Assembly (NCBI GenBank): GCA_963678585.2
Contig: CAXXGA010000003.1
Span: forward strand, 124,001-188,000
Direction of reading: 5' to 3'
Length of the DNA: 64,000 nucleotides
From: Breoghania sp963678585
Lineage (GTDB): Bacteria; Pseudomonadota; Alphaproteobacteria; Rhizobiales; Stappiaceae
Part shown: positions 24,624 to 33,131 of the stretch, piece after piece
How positions within the stretch are numbered: the stretch's first letter is position 1
How the letters are laid out: every line of letters begins with the position of its first letter
Made by a program: the position numbers and the translations under genes
Notes under the pieces: model-generated
Told to the model about the DNA's origin: nothing
What the model saw: the letters and a program-made list of their open reading frames with translations, nothing else
Databases searched by the model: none

Positions 24624-25154
24624 ATGACCGTCTACATGGTGATGGCGCCGCCGCCGTCACGGGATCCGGCAGGCGATGCGGAAGACATGGTCTTCATCAA
24701 GGAAGGCATCTGCTGGCCCGCCTTCTTCTTCTCCGCACCCTGGCTCGTTTTCCGCGGGCTGTGGCTTGTGCTGTTCGGCTATCTGATCGCGGCCATCGTC
24801 GTGGCGGGCGTTGCCGACACGATCGGCGGCTATGCGCCGCCAGCCGTGGGGATTGCCTTCTCGATCCTGTTCGCGCTTGAGGCCAATTCCCTGCGGCGCT
24901 GGACGCTTGAACGGCGCGGCTGGGATTTCGTCGGCATCGTCGCAGGCGAAAACCGCGACACCTGCGAAGCCCGCTTCTTCGCCAAATGGGCTCCGCATGC
25001 GGAACGCGGGCTGCGAGGCGGCACCCCCGAGACCCCGGCAGCTTCCGCCAGTTCCGCCGCCCGACCGTCCGTTCCGCAGGCCGGTACATCTACTCTTCGC
25101 CCTTCCACGCCGTCGGACGCGGTGATCGGGCTCTTTCCGGAGGCAACGCGATGA
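24624..25154 (+). CDS. DUF2628 membrane protein within the his operon
   Basis: Protein of 176 residues. FIKEGICWPAFFFSAPWLVFRGLWL near residues 24-48 is the DUF2628 signature, followed by two to three transmembrane helices (about 35-50, 52-72, 76-92) and a Pro/Ala/Ser-rich tail. The function of the family is unknown. It sits five bases after hisB and overlaps hisH by four bases (ATGA), so it is expressed with the histidine enzymes. This insertion is conserved in Rhizobiales in my recollection. Confidence 0.88.
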   Translation: MTVYMVMAPPPSRDPAGDAEDMVFIKEGICWPAFFFSAPWLVFRGLWLVLFGYLIAAIVVAGVADTIGGYAPPAVGIAFSILFALEANSLRRWTLERRGWDFVGIVAGENRDTCEARFFAKWAPHAERGLRGGTPETPAASASSAARPSVPQAGTSTLRPSTPSDAVIGLFPEATR

Positions 25155-25810
25155 GTGTCGCCATTATCGATTACGGGTCCGGCAACCTGCATTCCGCGAC
25201 CAAGGCTTTCGAGCGCGCGGCGCGCGACAACGGTCTGGACAGCCGGATCATCCTGACCGACGACCCGGATGTGGTGGCAAAAGCCGACCGCGTCGTGCTG
25301 CCGGGCGTGGGCGCCTTCGCCGACTGCCGCCGCGGACTGGCGGCTGTTTCCGGCATGGACGAGGCGCTGGCGGAAGCGGTAACGGCCAAGGGCCGCCCCT
25401 TCCTCGGCATCTGCGTCGGCATGCAGCTGATGGCGGAGCGCGGGCTGGAATACGAGACCAGCGAGGGTCTGGGCTGGATTAAGGGCGACGTCGTGCAGAT
25501 GGAGCTTTCCGATCCCACGTTCAAGATCCCGCACATGGGCTGGAACACGATCAATATCCCGGCATCGGGCAAGGTTCACCCGGTGCTTGACGGCATCAAG
25601 ACGGGCCCTGACGGACGGCACGCCTATTTCGTCCATTCCTACCATCTGGCCGCGACGCGCCCGGAAGAGGTGGTGGCGACGTTCGATTATGGCGGGACCT
25701 TTACCGCGATGGTCGGGCGCGACAACATGGTGGGCACTCAGTTCCATCCCGAAAAGAGCCAGCAACTGGGCCTCGCCCTTATCGCCAATTTCCTGAAATG
25801 GAAGCCGTGA
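25151..25810 (+). CDS. hisH: Imidazole glycerol phosphate synthase, glutaminase subunit
   Basis: Class I glutamine amidotransferase of 219 residues that feeds ammonia to HisF. The nucleophile Cys88 lies in FLGICVGMQLM, the substrate loop VVLPGVGAFADC is present near residue 50, and the His-Glu pair is in TQFHPEKSQ near residue 197. ATGA overlap with the DUF2628 gene. Confidence 0.97.
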   Translation: MSVAIIDYGSGNLHSATKAFERAARDNGLDSRIILTDDPDVVAKADRVVLPGVGAFADCRRGLAAVSGMDEALAEAVTAKGRPFLGICVGMQLMAERGLEYETSEGLGWIKGDVVQMELSDPTFKIPHMGWNTINIPASGKVHPVLDGIKTGPDGRHAYFVHSYHLAATRPEEVVATFDYGGTFTAMVGRDNMVGTQFHPEKSQQLGLALIANFLKWKP

Positions 25811-25853
25811 GGGGCTGAACGCCCCCGGTTTCCCGCACAACGCGGACCCGTTC

Positions 25854-26591
25854 ATGATTCTCTTTCCCGCGATCGACCTCAAGGGCGGCCAGTGCGTGCG
25901 CCTGAAGCTCGGCGACATGGAACAAGCCACCGTCTTCAACGACGACCCCGGAGCACAGGCCCGCGCCTTTCAGGAGCAGGGCTTCGAATGGCTGCATGTG
26001 GTGGATCTCGACGGCGCATTCGCCGGTGAAAGCCGCAATGGCGCAGCGGTCGATTCCATCCTCGACTCCACCACCAACCCGGTGCAGCTCGGCGGCGGCA
26101 TCCGCACCATGGAGCAGATCGACGCCTGGCTGGAAAAGGGCATCCGCCGGGTGATCCTCGGCACGGTGGCCGTGCGCGATCCCGATCTCGTCAAGGCCGC
26201 CTGCAAGGCCCATCCGGGCCGCATTGCGGTGGGCATCGACGCCAAGGGCGGCAAGGTCGCCGTGGAAGGCTGGGCGGAAACCTCGGAGCTTACCGCCGTC
26301 GATCTGGCGAAACAGTTCGAGGATGCGGGCGTCTCCGCCATCATCTACACCGATATCGACCGCGACGGCGTTCTGAAGGGGCTCAACGTCCCTTCCACGC
26401 TGGAACTGGCCGAAGCCGTTTCCATTCCCGTCATCGCGTCGGGCGGTCTCGCCTCCATCGATGACGTGAAGCGGCTTCTGGAACCCGACTGCGCCCGCCT
26501 CGAGGGGGCGATTTCCGGCCGGGCGCTTTATGACGGCCGCCTCGATCCGGCGGAAGCCCAGGCGCTGATCAAGGCCGCGCGAGGAAACTGA
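25854..26591 (+). CDS. hisA: Phosphoribosylformimino-5-aminoimidazole carboxamide ribotide isomerase
   Basis: TIM-barrel isomerase of 245 residues. It begins ILFPAIDLKGGQCVRL with catalytic Asp8-type residue, has VQLGGGIRTMEQI in the first phosphate half site, and IIYTDIDRDGVLKG with the second catalytic aspartate (about residue 169), followed by IPVIASGGLAS. It lies 43 bases after hisH and two bases before hisF. Confidence 0.97.
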   Translation: MILFPAIDLKGGQCVRLKLGDMEQATVFNDDPGAQARAFQEQGFEWLHVVDLDGAFAGESRNGAAVDSILDSTTNPVQLGGGIRTMEQIDAWLEKGIRRVILGTVAVRDPDLVKAACKAHPGRIAVGIDAKGGKVAVEGWAETSELTAVDLAKQFEDAGVSAIIYTDIDRDGVLKGLNVPSTLELAEAVSIPVIASGGLASIDDVKRLLEPDCARLEGAISGRALYDGRLDPAEAQALIKAARGN

Positions 26592-26593
26592 TC

Positions 26594-27388
<795 letters not shown>

Positions 27389-27481
27389 AGGAAGCCTCGC
27401 AAGCGGCCGGGTACGGGTTTATGACCATAGGTCAGATACCCGTCCGGCCACGCCTGACGGCGAAAACGACCAAGGCCTGCC

Positions 27482-27805
27482 ATGTCGACTTTCACGCTCA
27501 ACGATCTCGCCCGCATCGTCGCAACGCGCGCGCATTCGGGAGATCCCGGCTCCTACACCGCCAAGCTCATGGGAAAGGGTGTTTCCAAATGCGCCCAGAA
27601 GCTGGGCGAGGAAGCGGTGGAGACGGCGATCGCCGCGGTTGAAGGCGACCGGGACGGCGTCGCCAGCGAGGCGGCCGACCTGCTGTACCACCTGTGCGTT
27701 CTTCTGGAAGCGAGCAACGTGCCTCTCGACGAAGTCATGGAGAAGCTCGCCGGACGCACAGGGCAGACGGGTCTGGAGGAAAAGGCATCGCGCAAACCCG
27801 ACTGA
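27482..27805 (+). CDS. hisE: Phosphoribosyl-ATP pyrophosphatase
   Basis: Monofunctional HisE of 107 residues, second step of histidine synthesis, of the all-alpha MazG-like fold. The acidic metal motif KLGEEAVETAIAAVEGD (about 39-55) and ASEAADLLYHLCVLL (about 61-75) are present. Shine-Dalgarno AAGG nine bases before the ATG; 93 bases after hisF. Confidence 0.95.
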   Translation: MSTFTLNDLARIVATRAHSGDPGSYTAKLMGKGVSKCAQKLGEEAVETAIAAVEGDRDGVASEAADLLYHLCVLLEASNVPLDEVMEKLAGRTGQTGLEEKASRKPD

Positions 27806-27953
27806 ACGGGACTTGCACGACGTCACGATAACTGCCGGCGTTTCTTTGCCGGTTGCGGATCGACCCTCTGGCCGATCGCATGGCCATCCGGGAGGACAGC
27901 GCGAGAATGCTGCGGATGAACCGAAACTGCAGGATCGGGTTGGAGCGCGCCAG

Positions 27954-28925
27954 ATGATGCGCGGTGAATGCATGGACGAGATTTTCCCGGCGGAACTGTC
28001 GCCGTACAGGGCTTTTTCCGAAGCCGAATGGGCACGGCTTCGTGCCGATACCCCCATGACGCTGACCGAGGAGGAGGTGGTTCGCCTCCAGAGCCTCAAC
28101 GACCCGGTGTCGATTGCGCAGGTGGAAAGCATCTATCTGCCGCTGTCGCGCCTGCTCTCCTTCTATGTGGAGGCGATGCAGCATGTGCACCTGGCCTCCA
28201 ACCGCTTCCTCGGCACACGCGACACCATGGTGCCCTACATCATCGGCGTGGCGGGCTCCGTCGCAGTCGGCAAATCCACCACCGCGCGCCTTCTGCAGGC
28301 GCTGCTGGCACGCTGGCCCGCCAGCCCCAAGGTGGACCTGATCACCACCGACGGCTTTCTCTTTCCCAACGCCACGCTGGAACGCGACGACCTGATGCGC
28401 CGCAAGGGCTTTCCGGAAAGCTACGACCTGCCGGAGCTTCTGCGCTTTCTCTCCGAGATCAAGGCCGGGCGGCGCAACGTACGTGCGCCGGTCTATTCTC
28501 ATTTCTATTACGACGTGATGCCTGGCCAGTCGGTCTATATCGACCGGCCGGATATCCTGATCGTGGAGGGGCTGAACGTCCTGCAGACCTCGAAACTGCC
28601 GCGCGACGGCAGGGCCGTGCCCTATGTGTCGGACTTCTTCGACTTCTCCGTCTATATCGATGCGGAGATCCCGGTTCTGCACAAGTGGTACGTGGAGCGC
28701 TTCATGCGGCTGCGCGAAACCGCCTTCCGCGACGAGGGTTCCTACTTCCACAAATACTCAAAAATCAGCGACCGGGAGGCCCTGGAGATCGCCAACGATC
28801 TGTGGACCAACATCAACCTGGAAAATCTGGTCGAAAACATCCTGCCCACGCGCCCGCGCGCCGATCTGGTGCTGACCAAGGCGCGCGATCACACCATCGG
28901 GCAGGTGGCGTTGCGCAAGATCTGA
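27954..28925 (+). CDS. coaA: Pantothenate kinase type I
   Basis: CoaA of 323 residues catalysing the first step of CoA synthesis. Walker A GVAGSVAVGKSTTARLL is at about residues 98-114, then LITTDGFLFPN and RRKGFPESYDLPELLRFL, and VYSHFYYDVMPG; these are standard for the type I bacterial enzyme. The ATG at 27954 follows GGAG at good spacing; ATGs at 27957 and 27972 are alternatives. Last gene of the his block, ended by the terminator at 28975-29006. Confidence 0.95.
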   Translation: MMRGECMDEIFPAELSPYRAFSEAEWARLRADTPMTLTEEEVVRLQSLNDPVSIAQVESIYLPLSRLLSFYVEAMQHVHLASNRFLGTRDTMVPYIIGVAGSVAVGKSTTARLLQALLARWPASPKVDLITTDGFLFPNATLERDDLMRRKGFPESYDLPELLRFLSEIKAGRRNVRAPVYSHFYYDVMPGQSVYIDRPDILIVEGLNVLQTSKLPRDGRAVPYVSDFFDFSVYIDAEIPVLHKWYVERFMRLRETAFRDEGSYFHKYSKISDREALEIANDLWTNINLENLVENILPTRPRADLVLTKARDHTIGQVALRKI

Positions 28926-28974
28926 GACGCAGGATCCGGGCCGCAACGTGCGGCTTCGATCACACGAGACATTG

Positions 28975-29006
28975 AAAAGCCCGCCGGATCGCTCCGGCGG
29001 GCTTTT
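28975..29006. terminator. Bidirectional terminator between coaA and chemoreceptor 1
   Basis: Perfect 14-bp stem AAAAGCCCGCCGGA / TCCGGCGGGCTTTT with loop TCGC, giving a T-run on both strands. It serves coaA on plus and the convergent chemoreceptor on minus. Confidence 0.85.
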
Positions 29007-29025
29007 CGTTTTCCGGGCTCACAGC

Positions 29026-30582
29026 TCAGGCCGCGCTGCGCGAGACCTTGCCCATGAATGTCGAGACGTTTGCGTTCAGGAGCCCCGCTTCGCGTTTCAG
29101 TTCGCCCGAGGCCGCGCCCACCGTGGCGGCCGCCTCGTTGGTGATCTGGGCCACGGAGGAAACGCCCTCGATATTGGAGGAGACTTCCTGCGTTCCGCGC
29201 GAGGCCTCCTGAATGTTGCGCGCGATTTCCGCGGTCGCGGAACCCTGTTGTTCCACAGCCGCCGCAATCCCGCCGGTGATGTCGTTGATCTGGTCCACAG
29301 TCGCGGTGATGGCGGCGATGGCGGATACCGCCTGTTCGGTCTCGTTCTGGATGGAGGAAATCTGCGCCGCGATGTCCTCCGTCGCCTTGGAGGTCTGGGT
29401 GGCGAGTTCCTTCACTTCCGAGGCCACAACCGCAAAACCGCGCCCGGCTTCCCCGGCACGCGCAGCCTCTATCGTGGCGTTCAGCGCCAGAAGATTGGTC
29501 TGTTCGGCAATCGCCTGAATGAGACTGACGACCTCGCCGATGCGCGTGGCCGCTTCCGACAGACCCTTGATGCGGATGTTGGTCGTGTCGGCCTGATCGG
29601 CGGCTCTGGAAGCGATTTCGCTGGAAACACCGACCTGGCGGGAAATCTCCGCTACCGAGGCGGCGAGTTCTTCCGCCGCAGAGGCGACCGTTTCCACGTT
29701 TGCGGAGGCTTCCGCAGCCGCACTGGCAACCGCGCGGCTCTGCCCCGTGGTCTGCTCCGCGCCTGCATTGAGGTTCGTGGACGCGTTTTGCAGATTATCG
29801 ACGGAGTTGGTGATGGTCTCAAGGAGCGAGGCCATCTGGCCCTGAAAGTCCTGCGCGGCCGTCTCGAATTCCACAGCTCGCCGGCTTTCGCGCTCCAGGT
29901 CGCCCCGGCGCGCCGCTTCTGAGTTGCGGCGCTGGCGTTCGTTTTCGACAAGAACCGTCAGGGCGCGGGTCATCGCGCCGATCTCGTCGCCCCGCGCGCC
30001 GTCGAGGCCCTTCCTCGACTTGATATCGAGTTCCACATCGCCGTCCGCCAGGGCTCCCATCGCGGAGGTCAGAGACTGCAAGGGGCCCGTCACCGAACGC
30101 ATGACCGCGAAGGCCATGGCGAAAGCGACGCCGGCGGCGATCAGGCCAAGCACGATCAACAAGCTGGCGTTGTCCCAGAACTCCGCCATGACGTCATCAA
30201 ACGGGATCGTCGCCGAGAAAGACCATTCCCACGGCCGGAAGCTCAGGTTCAGATGGGTTTCATCCTGTGCGGCCGCACCTGCGGCCGGGCCTTCGAGAAG
30301 CCTGACAGGCGCACCGGCGCCGTCACCGATTTCGGCCAGAAGCGCGCGCGCATGTGCCGTCGCCTGCGAAGTGGTCAACTCCCCGACCTGCACCCTTTCA
30401 TGAAAATAGGTGGCCACGGATTCAGACACCCTCACAGCGGTACGGGCGCGATCGGTGCGCTCATGCATCAGCTCGCCGTGCAGCGCATAAAGAAACATGG
30501 CTGAAAGAATGCAGCCAATGAAGGCAAGGGTCAGGACCGGGAACCAGACCTTCTTGCCGATAGAAAACTTATCGAGAGACAT
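29026..30582 (-). CDS. Methyl-accepting chemotaxis protein with shortened sensor domain
   Basis: Chemoreceptor of 518 residues. An N-terminal membrane helix (about 9-31), a periplasmic region (about 32-135), a second helix (about 138-160), HAMP (about 162-215) and a long signalling coil with the hairpin tip AEQTNLLALNATIEAARAGE (about 400-420). Compared with its neighbour at 30863 the sensor domain is shortened and has lost the Cache-type core: FEPWGWVLGTGVFVDD there is FRPWEWSFSATIPFDD here. It may sense something different or act without ligand. Start at MSLDKFSIGKK matches the start of the paralogue. Confidence 0.93.
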   Translation of the reverse strand: MSLDKFSIGKKVWFPVLTLAFIGCILSAMFLYALHGELMHERTDRARTAVRVSESVATYFHERVQVGELTTSQATAHARALLAEIGDGAGAPVRLLEGPAAGAAAQDETHLNLSFRPWEWSFSATIPFDDVMAEFWDNASLLIVLGLIAAGVAFAMAFAVMRSVTGPLQSLTSAMGALADGDVELDIKSRKGLDGARGDEIGAMTRALTVLVENERQRRNSEAARRGDLERESRRAVEFETAAQDFQGQMASLLETITNSVDNLQNASTNLNAGAEQTTGQSRAVASAAAEASANVETVASAAEELAASVAEISRQVGVSSEIASRAADQADTTNIRIKGLSEAATRIGEVVSLIQAIAEQTNLLALNATIEAARAGEAGRGFAVVASEVKELATQTSKATEDIAAQISSIQNETEQAVSAIAAITATVDQINDITGGIAAAVEQQGSATAEIARNIQEASRGTQEVSSNIEGVSSVAQITNEAAATVGAASGELKREAGLLNANVSTFMGKVSRSAA

Positions 30583-30811
30583 GAATTTAATCTCATTTAT
30601 CGCGGATTGGTGCGGACAATTACCTCCCTCTGGCTTAACAACACGTAAAACTTGCAATGTATCTTAAATATCATATTCGTTCGTAACGTCACTTATTCTT
30701 ACGTATAGTCAGTATTGAGCGTTTACCTCATTAGGAACCGAGACGGGATCATCTGCGGTTCGCCAATTTGCCGGCAGAATCAGGTTCCTCCCCGTTCGTA
30801 TGCGAAAACAA

Positions 30812-30839
30812 AAACCCGCCGGATTGCTCCGGCGGGTTT
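30812..30839 (-). terminator. Terminator of chemoreceptor 2
   Basis: A 12-bp stem AAACCCGCCGGA / TCCGGCGGGTTT with loop TTGC. On the minus strand it runs into TTTTTGTTTTCG. Its stem is nearly the same as the one at 28975-29006, as if duplicated together with the chemoreceptor gene. Confidence 0.85.
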
Positions 30840-30862
30840 CAGATCCAACGCACGTGCACCCG

Positions 30863-32554
30863 TTAGGCGGCGTCGGACTGGTTGATGGTCTTCAGGAAAA
30901 CGCCGACTTCGTCGCGAAGGATATTGGCCTCGCGTTCCAGACCGGAGGAAGCCTGCGCAACCATGGTGGCCGCCTCGTTGGTGATCTGGGCTGCGCTCGA
31001 CACGCCCTCGATGTTCTCCGAGACATCCTGCGTGCCACGCGACGCTTCCTGGACGTTGCGGGCGATTTCGGTCGTCGCCGCGCCCTGCTCTTCAACGGCG
31101 GCCGCAATACCGGACGTGATCTCGTTGATCCGGTTCACCGTGTCGGTGATCTCGACGATCGCCGTAACGGCCTGTTGCGTCTCGCCCTGAATGGAGGAAA
31201 TCTGGGAAGAGATTTCTTCCGTGGCCTTGGAGGTCTGGTTGGCCAGTTCCTTCACTTCCGCCGCCACGACGGCGAAGCCCTTGCCGGCTTCACCGGCGCG
31301 CGCCGCCTCGATGGTGGCGTTCAGCGCCAGAAGGTTGGTCTGCTCGGCGATGGCCTGAATGAGGCTGACCACTTCGCCGATGCGCGTTGCGGCTTCCGAC
31401 AGGCCCTTGATCCGCACATTCGTGCTGTCGGCCTGATCGGCGGCCTGAGACGCGATCTCGCTGGAGGAGGAGACCTGACGGCTGATTTCCGCAACCGAGG
31501 CAGCCAGTTCCTCAGCGGCCGAGGCAACCGTTTCCACGTTGGCGGAGGCTTCGGCGGCAGCGCCGGACACGGCCCTGCTCTGGCTGTTGGTCTGCTCAGC
31601 GCCCGCCTTCAGGTTGGTCGAGGCGTTCTGGAGATTGGCCACAGACTGCGCCACGGTTTCCAGAAGATTGCCCATCTGGCCTTCGAAATTCCGCGAGACG
31701 GTCTGGATTTCTTCCGCCCGCTGGCGATCTTTCTCGAAACGCACGGCCTGTTCCTGCTCAAGCTCGCGACGCTTGCGTTCGTTGTCCACGAAGACCTTCA
31801 TGGTCTTGGCCATCGCGCCGATCTCGTCATGACGATCGTCGCCGATGATCTCCATATCCGTGTTGCCTTCGGCCAGGCGCTGCATGTGACCCGTCATCTG
31901 CGCGATGGGCACGGTCACATTGCGGATTGCGGCAAAGGCGACGGCAAAGGCGATCAGACCGCCGGCAAGACCGACACCGAGGACCAGGAACGCGTTGTTC
32001 CAGAACGTCGTGCTGATGTCGTCGACGAAGACGCCCGTGCCCAGCACCCATCCCCAGGGCTCGAACAGCTCACTCCATGAGATCTTGGGAGAGGTTTCGG
32101 TCGCACCGGGACGGTTCCAGTAATAGGTGGACGGGCCACCACCGGCCTTCGCGGCATCGAGGATTTCGCGAATGTAGTGGTTGCCTTGCTTGTCCTGGCG
32201 GTCGATGACGTCCTTGCCGACTTCCTCAGGCTTCAGGGGCAGCAGGATATAGCGCCCCTCGGTGGTGAAGCCGAAGACGTAGTTGTTACCGTCGAATCGG
32301 AGGGTGTTGAGGGTTTCCAAAGCGCCCGCGGTGGCTTCCTCATGGGTGAGTTCGCCGGACTGCTCTCGTTCATAGTACCCTTGGACAATCGACTCTGCCG
32401 TATGGACCACGACTTTCGTCATGCCCTGGCGCTCCTCATAGAGCGTCGAGTCCAGCGTGTACAGGAAGACGGATGACAGACCGATGCACAGCACCGTGAG
32501 CATTAGGACCGGAAGCCAAACCTTAACGCCGATCTTGAATTTGTTGAGGATCAT
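30863..32554 (-). CDS. Methyl-accepting chemotaxis protein with single Cache sensor
   Basis: Chemoreceptor of 563 residues. First membrane helix (about 12-34), periplasmic single Cache (sCache_2-like) domain (about 40-185: GNNYVFGFTTEGRYILLPL, GPSTYYWNRPG, WGWVLGTGVFVDDI), second helix (about 192-215), HAMP, and signalling domain with the conserved tip AEQTNLLALNATIEAARAGE. Such Cache domains usually bind small carboxylates or amino acids; ligand here unknown. A close paralogue follows directly downstream. ATG 32554 aligns with the paralogue's start; an ATG five codons upstream is possible. Confidence 0.93.
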   Translation of the reverse strand: MILNKFKIGVKVWLPVLMLTVLCIGLSSVFLYTLDSTLYEERQGMTKVVVHTAESIVQGYYEREQSGELTHEEATAGALETLNTLRFDGNNYVFGFTTEGRYILLPLKPEEVGKDVIDRQDKQGNHYIREILDAAKAGGGPSTYYWNRPGATETSPKISWSELFEPWGWVLGTGVFVDDISTTFWNNAFLVLGVGLAGGLIAFAVAFAAIRNVTVPIAQMTGHMQRLAEGNTDMEIIGDDRHDEIGAMAKTMKVFVDNERKRRELEQEQAVRFEKDRQRAEEIQTVSRNFEGQMGNLLETVAQSVANLQNASTNLKAGAEQTNSQSRAVSGAAAEASANVETVASAAEELAASVAEISRQVSSSSEIASQAADQADSTNVRIKGLSEAATRIGEVVSLIQAIAEQTNLLALNATIEAARAGEAGKGFAVVAAEVKELANQTSKATEEISSQISSIQGETQQAVTAIVEITDTVNRINEITSGIAAAVEEQGAATTEIARNVQEASRGTQDVSENIEGVSSAAQITNEAATMVAQASSGLEREANILRDEVGVFLKTINQSDAA

Positions 32555-33131
32555 GGTCGTTGCCTGCATGCCTAGTGTAGATGTTAATCAGTTTTGTCTT
32601 AGGCCATTAACAAGTAGTAAAATGCAGTATACAACTTCTTTCGTTCGGCATACCGAAACTCAATAAGTAAAACAGACCCATTACTATCTTTAAGGATTCT
32701 AATAATTAGCTAATTAACCAAATTATACTTGTTAGTGATAATATTTATTTGGCGAAATGGCGCACAACCCGATCTGAAGCCAGAATATGCGCCTCATAAT
32801 TGGGCATACCAATCAGGTCATAAGTAATTTCTCTGACAAAAATAACTATGATATGCGGATCTCTGCGACATACTCACCTCGGATTCATATATCTGAATAC
32901 ATTCATGTTCCGCTGCGTAAGCGTGTGCGGGGAGGCTTCCGGGGTCGAAAACCGCCGGTTTCAGAGCGATAAAATATTTTAAAAAGGCGCGGAAAATGTT
33001 CTTCCTGGTGCGTCGGCGACCCCCAAAGCACCCTTCCGAGGAGCAATGCTTGCGTTTCGACGCTTTCCGACGGGGCGCGTTTCAAGGGTTGCAGTCGCTT
33101 CCAGCGCAAGCTGAGCTTGCTGGCTCACGTT
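32555..33131. other. AT-rich intergenic region between chemoreceptor 2 and the PBP1A gene
   Basis: Region of 577 bases with no convincing gene. Bases about 32570-32910 are strikingly AT-rich against a GC-rich genome and hold a perfect 14-base palindrome TAATTAGCTAATTA (32703-32716) and TCGGCATACCGA near 32646. The chemoreceptor 2 promoter must lie at the left end. The right part (about 32930-33130) is GC-rich again, with a small AAACCGCCGGTTT palindrome-like stretch near 32960. Small ORFs on both strands lack any recognisable family. Confidence 0.5.

Noticed and set aside
32787..33109. Small ORFs in the AT-rich gap and its right edge
   Set aside because: No Shine-Dalgarno sequence, no recognisable family, and composition typical of non-coding sequence.
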